From Scalesia atractyloides (Eukaryota > Streptophyta > Magnoliopsida > Asterales > Asteraceae): a stretch of 64,000 bases of DNA. Every line of letters starts with the position of its first letter. Position 1 is the stretch's first letter. The position numbers and the translations under genes were made by a program. The stretch covers positions 40,343,027-40,407,026 of the forward strand of contig CAMTDV010000022.1 in the NCBI GenBank assembly GCA_947069175.1. Reading direction: 5' to 3'. The notes beneath the pieces are model-generated. The model saw nothing but the letters and a program-made list of their open reading frames with translations, ran no database searches and had not been told where the DNA came from. Shown here in pieces: positions 59,300 to 64,000 of the stretch.

Positions 59300-60545
59300 T
59301 TAATTATATTTTAATTAAAAAGTGAAAATTCCAATCTGAGAAGTCAATTCGGAACAGTAACAGTCAACTTGAAACAATGGATCTGAAATGGTAACAGTAT
59401 CTCAGAACAGTAACTTATCCGAGATACTTATGAAACCACAAAGCATCCTTATTTTCTGGCGGTAGTCCAGAAAACAGTTCATTTGCCCTGCAGAGTTAAA
59501 TGGGATACTTTGTACCACTAAGCAGTCGTGTGTGCAACCGGCTTGTACGAAGACTCGGGCATCAACGTGACCACAACTACTGAATCCGATGAACAACTCC
59601 TCCAAGACTCAGTTATGCAACCCCACTTTTACGAAAAATAGACATCAACTTTATCTTATCACTATTGAATCTTAGATGATCTGTGTTTCCTAGATAATAT
59701 GCAGTCGGAACCACCCGAATACTGTTGCATGGTCACGAATTTCAAAAATGCTGAAATATTAACATATACGTGAAAATTTTTATTCCCCCATCGTTTTTGC
59801 AAATTTTGACGTCTTGAGCATCGTCTCATAAAAACCATATTTTGCGAAAAATTTCCCAAAATTTCAGTTTTGATCAAATGCGGATTTAACGTTATGGCCC
59901 ATTAAAAGTCACTATACCAGATGATCAACCTTTAGTGCAGGTATCAGTGACTACCCCAATATCTTCAACATTTTGTGACCGTATCATCAAATCTATACTT
60001 TGATGCTCTAGACGGTGTCCCTGAACAGCCCGGATTAGACGTTAAAATCTCGAAAAAATTTGTAATCACCAAAATTTTTCTAGGCACTCGTCTGTAATCA
60101 CCAATTTTTTTAGGCATGCCACACTTCGTATGAGTGGTGCTTCGTACGAGTGACAAATTGTCACTCCTACGAGCCACAGAGGCACACTCGTACAAACGAG
60201 CCTGATTACGTTTTTTCTATCCAGAATCTTTATTTCTTCGAATTTCAAGATGATTTTTGCATAGATCTTGTCAAAAATCAGTTTCTAATAATCCTATGGT
60301 TTCAATTTTACATTATGTCAATGGATTGTCCAATTATTTGATCTTTTACGTCTAAAACCCCTCATACATCCAAAATTCACGAGAGTAGGTGATTCATCAA
60401 CTGTTAGATTGAATGAATCGGCACCATAGCTCTACCAGTTGTGGGTCCCGGTGACGGTGGTTCTAGACGGAAGTTTGGGCGCATGATAGTACCGATTCGG
60501 TAGAACGTTATAACAAGGGAGTAGAACCAGAATAACCGTAAGCAT
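59300..60545. other. Copia leader remnant (to about 59420) then unrecognised DNA
   Basis: 59330-59420 has the GGAACAGTAACAG and TCCGAGAT phrases of the copia leader. No LTR follows. From 59421 to 60545 I see no gene: short frames without recognisable motifs, a perfect hairpin GAGTGACA-AAT-TGTCACTC at about 60149, and several TCGTACGA phrases. It may be part of another degenerate element. Confidence 0.5.
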
Positions 60546-60643
60546 TCACTCATTCATACCGAAAGAGTATACATCTTCTCTGGCTGGCGGAAATTCTGGA
60601 GAGAATCCACCGACATTTCCCCTTAGGGAACTTTCAAACGTCA
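60546..60643 (-). pseudogene. Possible captured exon fragment of a receptor-like kinase
   Basis: The minus strand after an intron-like TTGTTTCAG reads TFESSLRGNVGGFSPEFP then PAREDVYSFGM. G-x-x-x-PEF..DVYSFGM resembles kinase subdomains VIII-IX of plant receptor-like kinases (RGNVGYLAPEY..DVYSFGV). The preceding pyrimidine-poor but T-rich stretch ending in CAG could be a 3' splice site. The rest of a kinase is absent. The similarity is short, so confidence is low. Confidence 0.3.
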
Positions 60644-60779
60644 CTGAAACAATGGATACACAACACACATATATACAAACATGAGCAGCTTGTGCGAAGC
60701 GAGCAGGTTGGCTTCGTACGAAGTGTCTTTCTTCATACTCGGCCACTGATACTCGGTACGAAGATCCATGTACCATTAT

Positions 60780-61479
60780 GTCTGCACTAGGATGGATAGA
60801 GTAACGTGACTTGTGTGCTTGGTCCATCAATAAGGCACGAAGATTATCTTAGTTTGGAATCCACAAACGATCCAAGAAATAAAGTAACCCATCATCCTTA
60901 GTTTCAAGCTGAATTTCAAGATTTTGTGGTAGTTCGTTACTCATTATGTGTTAAGTTACACAAGCATGTTGGGCTTGGAAAAACATGTTTGGATGTCTGA
61001 TTGAATATGTACACAGGGAAGTTTGACATGTTCTTTGCGACTAAGTGCATCGTCTACGACATTCGACTTACCAGGATGGTAGCGAGTTTCGCAGTCATAG
61101 TCGTTCAGAAGTTCAACCCAATGTTGTTGTCTCATGCTCAACTCCTTATGATTGAATATATGTTGGAGATTTTTGTGGTCCATAGAGGTAGTGTCTCCAA
61201 ATTTTGAGAGCGAAAACAATAGCACCTAACCCAAGATCATGAGTTGTGCAGTTCTTTTCATGGATTTTCAATTGTCTTGAAGTGTAGGCTATGACTTTAT
61301 CACTTTGCATGAGAACACAGCCAAGGCCTAGATTTGAGGCATCTCAATATACGACAAAATATTGTTGCCATCAGGTAGGGATAGAATAGGAGCATCACAA
61401 AGTTTTTGTTTCAAGGTTTGGAATGCTTCTTCTTGTTTGGGTCCCCACTCAAAAGGTTTATTCTTTTGAGTTAAAGAAG
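60780..61479 (-). pseudogene. Gypsy pol fragment (RNase H to integrase zinc finger), element C family
   Basis: The minus strand from 61479 reads LTQKNKPFEWGPKQEEAF, then RNase H with a small deletion before MDHKNLQHIFNHKELSMRQQ, DYDCETRYHPGKSNVVDDAL, and the integrase start DQAHKSRYSIHPSAD. It stops at 60780 with an abrupt switch to non-element sequence. The wording KEHVKL..VHIQSDIQ is closest to element C. The right side is cut by LTR F. Several frameshifts. Confidence 0.8.
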
Positions 61480-61481
61480 TG

Positions 61482-63866
61482 TGTCACACACCCAAATTAC
61501 CACTTGCGAAGTTTCACCGCGAGGCGTGTGACGTACCAGGATCTAGCCACTAATCATGTCGAACTAATAATAAATAATATAAAACAAAGTAATCATATCC
61601 AACATGAATAGTGAACTTCAAATTAAATATTTCAAAGATAGTACGTGTTCAGCGGAAGCAATGTAATTATGTCAACAACTGGAAATCAAAACGTTTTAAA
61701 AATGTAAACCATTAATGTTTGCAATCCAGTATCACGGCCATGACACTCTGACTCCTCATACTGTAAGTTCCCATGAGAGATGTATCTAACAACCTTCAAC
61801 CATGAAGAAAAAGTGTATTAGCGATTACGCCGGCGAGTTAAAATTTTGGTTTAACACAAAACAAGTTGGTGTTTAGTTTAAAGACATGTCAATAATAAAC
61901 ACCAAAGTGACTGTTATGTTTGTTTTGCCCTCATCAATGCATATCAACATTGGCCATGTGTTTAAGGTCCTTAGTTCACGCCCATCCTCCCAGGTACGAT
62001 GTGAGGTTGTCAAGCCTAATAGCACTATCAACTAATACCCCGTTGCCTCAAAGGCAACTAGTTCGGTAGTAAGTAGGGACTTTCATAATAGTGTTGAGTT
62101 TATTAACTAATATCGAAATTAAACTACGACAGTTGTAGAAGGTATTCCTCCAAGGAATAGTAGTTTGTCCCCCTGGGACGCATGCTTGTGAAAGTGTAGT
62201 GAACTCACCTTAGTTTGCTCGGTAATGTTAACATGCCTTTACGCGTTAAGTAAGTGTTAGGTCCGTTACACTCGACCTAGTGTACGTTTAAATGTGATTA
62301 TGTATACAAGTAGAGTGTTTACAATACCCTATGTGCCCAAACAACTCAGTATTTTAGTGACCATGTTAATACGTTTATTTACAACATCACACAACTTACA
62401 TATACATAATTTGAAACAGTTAAACACACATATATATTTCATGGTTCATTAAACTCGAGCATAGCATAGCTTGGCATGTTTATCTACCCATAAACTCGGA
62501 CCATAACCATGTACTCACATAAATCCGGACAAGTACATAAGCATGTTCAGACTCCCTTTAATAGGCATAGGTAAATTTGGACCATAGGTCACTGTATTAA
62601 ACTCAGACTAAACTCCAGCTTAAATTCGGAAACATGAAGTTCTCCTATACCTGGATTCATTCCCATCTTTACTTATATTTGGACAACTAAGACATATATT
62701 ATATATATATATATATATATATCCAATTGTAAACCTATATACGGACTCATAACTTATAAAATTCCACATATTCGGACCCATCAAAGAACTACCAAACTCA
62801 GACATCATGGATTCTCATGTAAATCCGGATCCCTCCCTTGTTCCCTTATCAAACTCGGACTACTCTAACATACATACAAACTCGAACCCCATACATTCAT
62901 ATAAACTCGGACTAGTACCAACCCTTTATATATTTGGACAATCTAGATCATACACTAAATCTCGATTTCCTATAACATTTAGCAAATTCAGACACCCTTG
63001 ATTATTGTTAAACTCGGTCACAAGTTTGTTTAGTAAACTTGGAAAAACAACAAGCTCGGATTCTGAGTTTATGAGAAACTTGGACTTTGTGACTTCACAA
63101 AGTCGAATCATTAGCAATCGCGTAGAACAAACACAGAATAAGCAAATCTTTCAATGTAACAATTACAATTTGCAGTTCTATGATCAAAACCCTAACCCGC
63201 AGTAATCAACAACAGTTATCAATTCTAGCATATCAATTGTATCCTAGAATCAAGCAACCAATTACATAATCATTCACAAACTATTGTACAATCAATCAGA
63301 ATGATTAACTAAACACAGAACCATTGTTTGGAGGACTAGGGTTTGCATGAAATCAAAAAAAGTAGAGATAATAACGTACAATCACAAAGCAATTACCTTA
63401 GGTTGATTGCAGAAGGATTGAAATATCAAGATTGATTTATATGAAACTTGTGTAGCCAGGAATGGTTAGAGATGATGATCAGGGAAATGCTGATTATGGA
63501 TTGCCGTAACTTGGATTATGAGGAATGATTAGGGTTGTAGGAGTTTTATTCCATTTTCAATATTAGCTCTAAGCACCCCTAACTTTGCAACTTTCATACA
63601 AAGCGCAGAACAACTTGTAATTAAAATTAAAGTATATAACTCATGTATTTTTCATGTAGCACATAAGTTTCGTATAACCGCCTGTTTATAAATATTATTC
63701 GTGTTAGTCACCAATGTTCGAGAGTTATCATGTGTGTTCCAATAATTCCCCAAATTACCAAAGTAGACTCATTTAACTAACCCTAGTTAAATACAGTACT
63801 ATGCATGTATGTTTAAATTAACCGCGGTTAGGTTAAAGTGGTAACCTGAAGTTGCGGTTTGTCACA
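61482..63866 (-). mobile_element. LTR F: 3' LTR of a minus-strand gypsy element
   Basis: Plus-strand ends TGTCACACACCC and ..CGGTTTGTCACA, about 2385 bp. To its right TATCCCCAACTTGAA is the complement of a PPT (TTCAAGTTGGGGATA). So the element continues right, beyond the window. It is inserted in the pol fragment ending at 61479. It contains (TA)n at 62700-62720 and a long degenerate tandem array (62440-63080). No gene inside. Confidence 0.8.
62440..63080 (-). repeat. Degenerate 25-30-bp tandem array in LTR F
   Basis: The phrase AAACTCGGAC, with variants AAATCCGGAT, AAATTCGGAA, AAACTCAGAC and ATTTGGAC, recurs about twenty times at 25-35-base steps. The units between are unrelated CATA-rich text. 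The array lies in the part of the LTR that would be U3/R. Confidence 0.7.
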
Positions 63867-64000
63867 TATCCCCAACTTGAACGAAATTTTGTCCTGAAAT
63901 TTGATAACCAGTCACGGAGAAGTGAAAAGATAAGTTAAGATGACTGTGGGTTTTCCTTGGGTACCACATCTTCCCCAACTTGAAAGGGAATTTTGTTCCG
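63867..64000 (-). other. Internal 3' end of gypsy element F
   Basis: The minus strand carries the PPT TTCAAGTTGGGGATA next to the LTR, preceded by AATTTCAGGACAAAATTTCG, the phrase that follows pol in such elements (compare AATTTCGGGACG after pol in E), and a second AAGTTGGGGAAGATGTGG. Pol itself is beyond the window edge. Confidence 0.65.

Noticed and set aside
59402..60341. Small frames in 59402-60341, both strands
   Set aside because: No recognisable domain, no start context and no second copy to test conservation.

Overview
This window is repeat-dominated plant nuclear DNA. I see no intact host gene, rRNA or canonical tRNA. It is a nest of LTR retrotransposons. At least four are Ty3/gypsy elements of the chromovirus type, probably Tekay/Del-like (a lineage call from recalled sequence style). 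The others are Ty1/copia-like elements with a large zinc-knuckle gag. Initiator-Met primer-binding sites, polypurine tracts, 5-bp target duplications, CTATAAATA promoters and (TA)n tracts fit a large eudicot genome. The gag styles resemble Asteraceae elements I recall, so a composite-family host is my inference, not a proof.

Layout. 1-7076: decayed gypsy element A (gag-pol, PPT, 3-kb LTR), plus strand. 7077-9116: minus-strand LTR D, related to the LTRs of element C. 9276-13985: a cluster of small inverted-repeat elements separated by (TA)n tracts. 13986-15690: LTR end, PBS and leader of another gypsy element. 15691 to about 59420: minus-strand copia-like elements that appear to share the LTR at 31400-31722 head to tail and are broken up by later insertions. 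Gypsy element B (19231-29927, minus, TSD AAGAA) sits in the copia gag. Gypsy element C (36149-57434, plus) sits in the gag of the second copia copy. Gypsy element E (36947-47791, plus, TSD ATTTT) sits inside an LTR of element C. 59421-60780: mostly unrecognised DNA with a possible captured kinase exon. 60780-61479: a minus-strand gypsy pol fragment. 61482-64000: LTR F and the internal 3' edge of a further minus-strand gypsy element.

The observation I rank first is that each of the four LTRs of elements B and E (about 2.6 kb each) carries four tRNA-like modules. Three are in the sense orientation at about 168-bp spacing, and one near the LTR start is antisense. They keep A-box-like and B-box (GGTTCGA) signals of RNA polymerase III promoters. 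The antisense one is followed directly by a T-run that could terminate Pol III. Acceptor stems do not pair, so these are not working tRNAs. An array of Pol III-type promoter modules inside a chromovirus LTR is not something I recall as described.

All gag-pol genes here carry frameshifts and/or stops. Element E (two frameshifts, two stops) and element B (two frameshifts, two stops) are the best preserved, and their LTR pairs are nearly identical by eye, so both inserted fairly recently. The relative order is: copia elements first, then B and C, then E into C.
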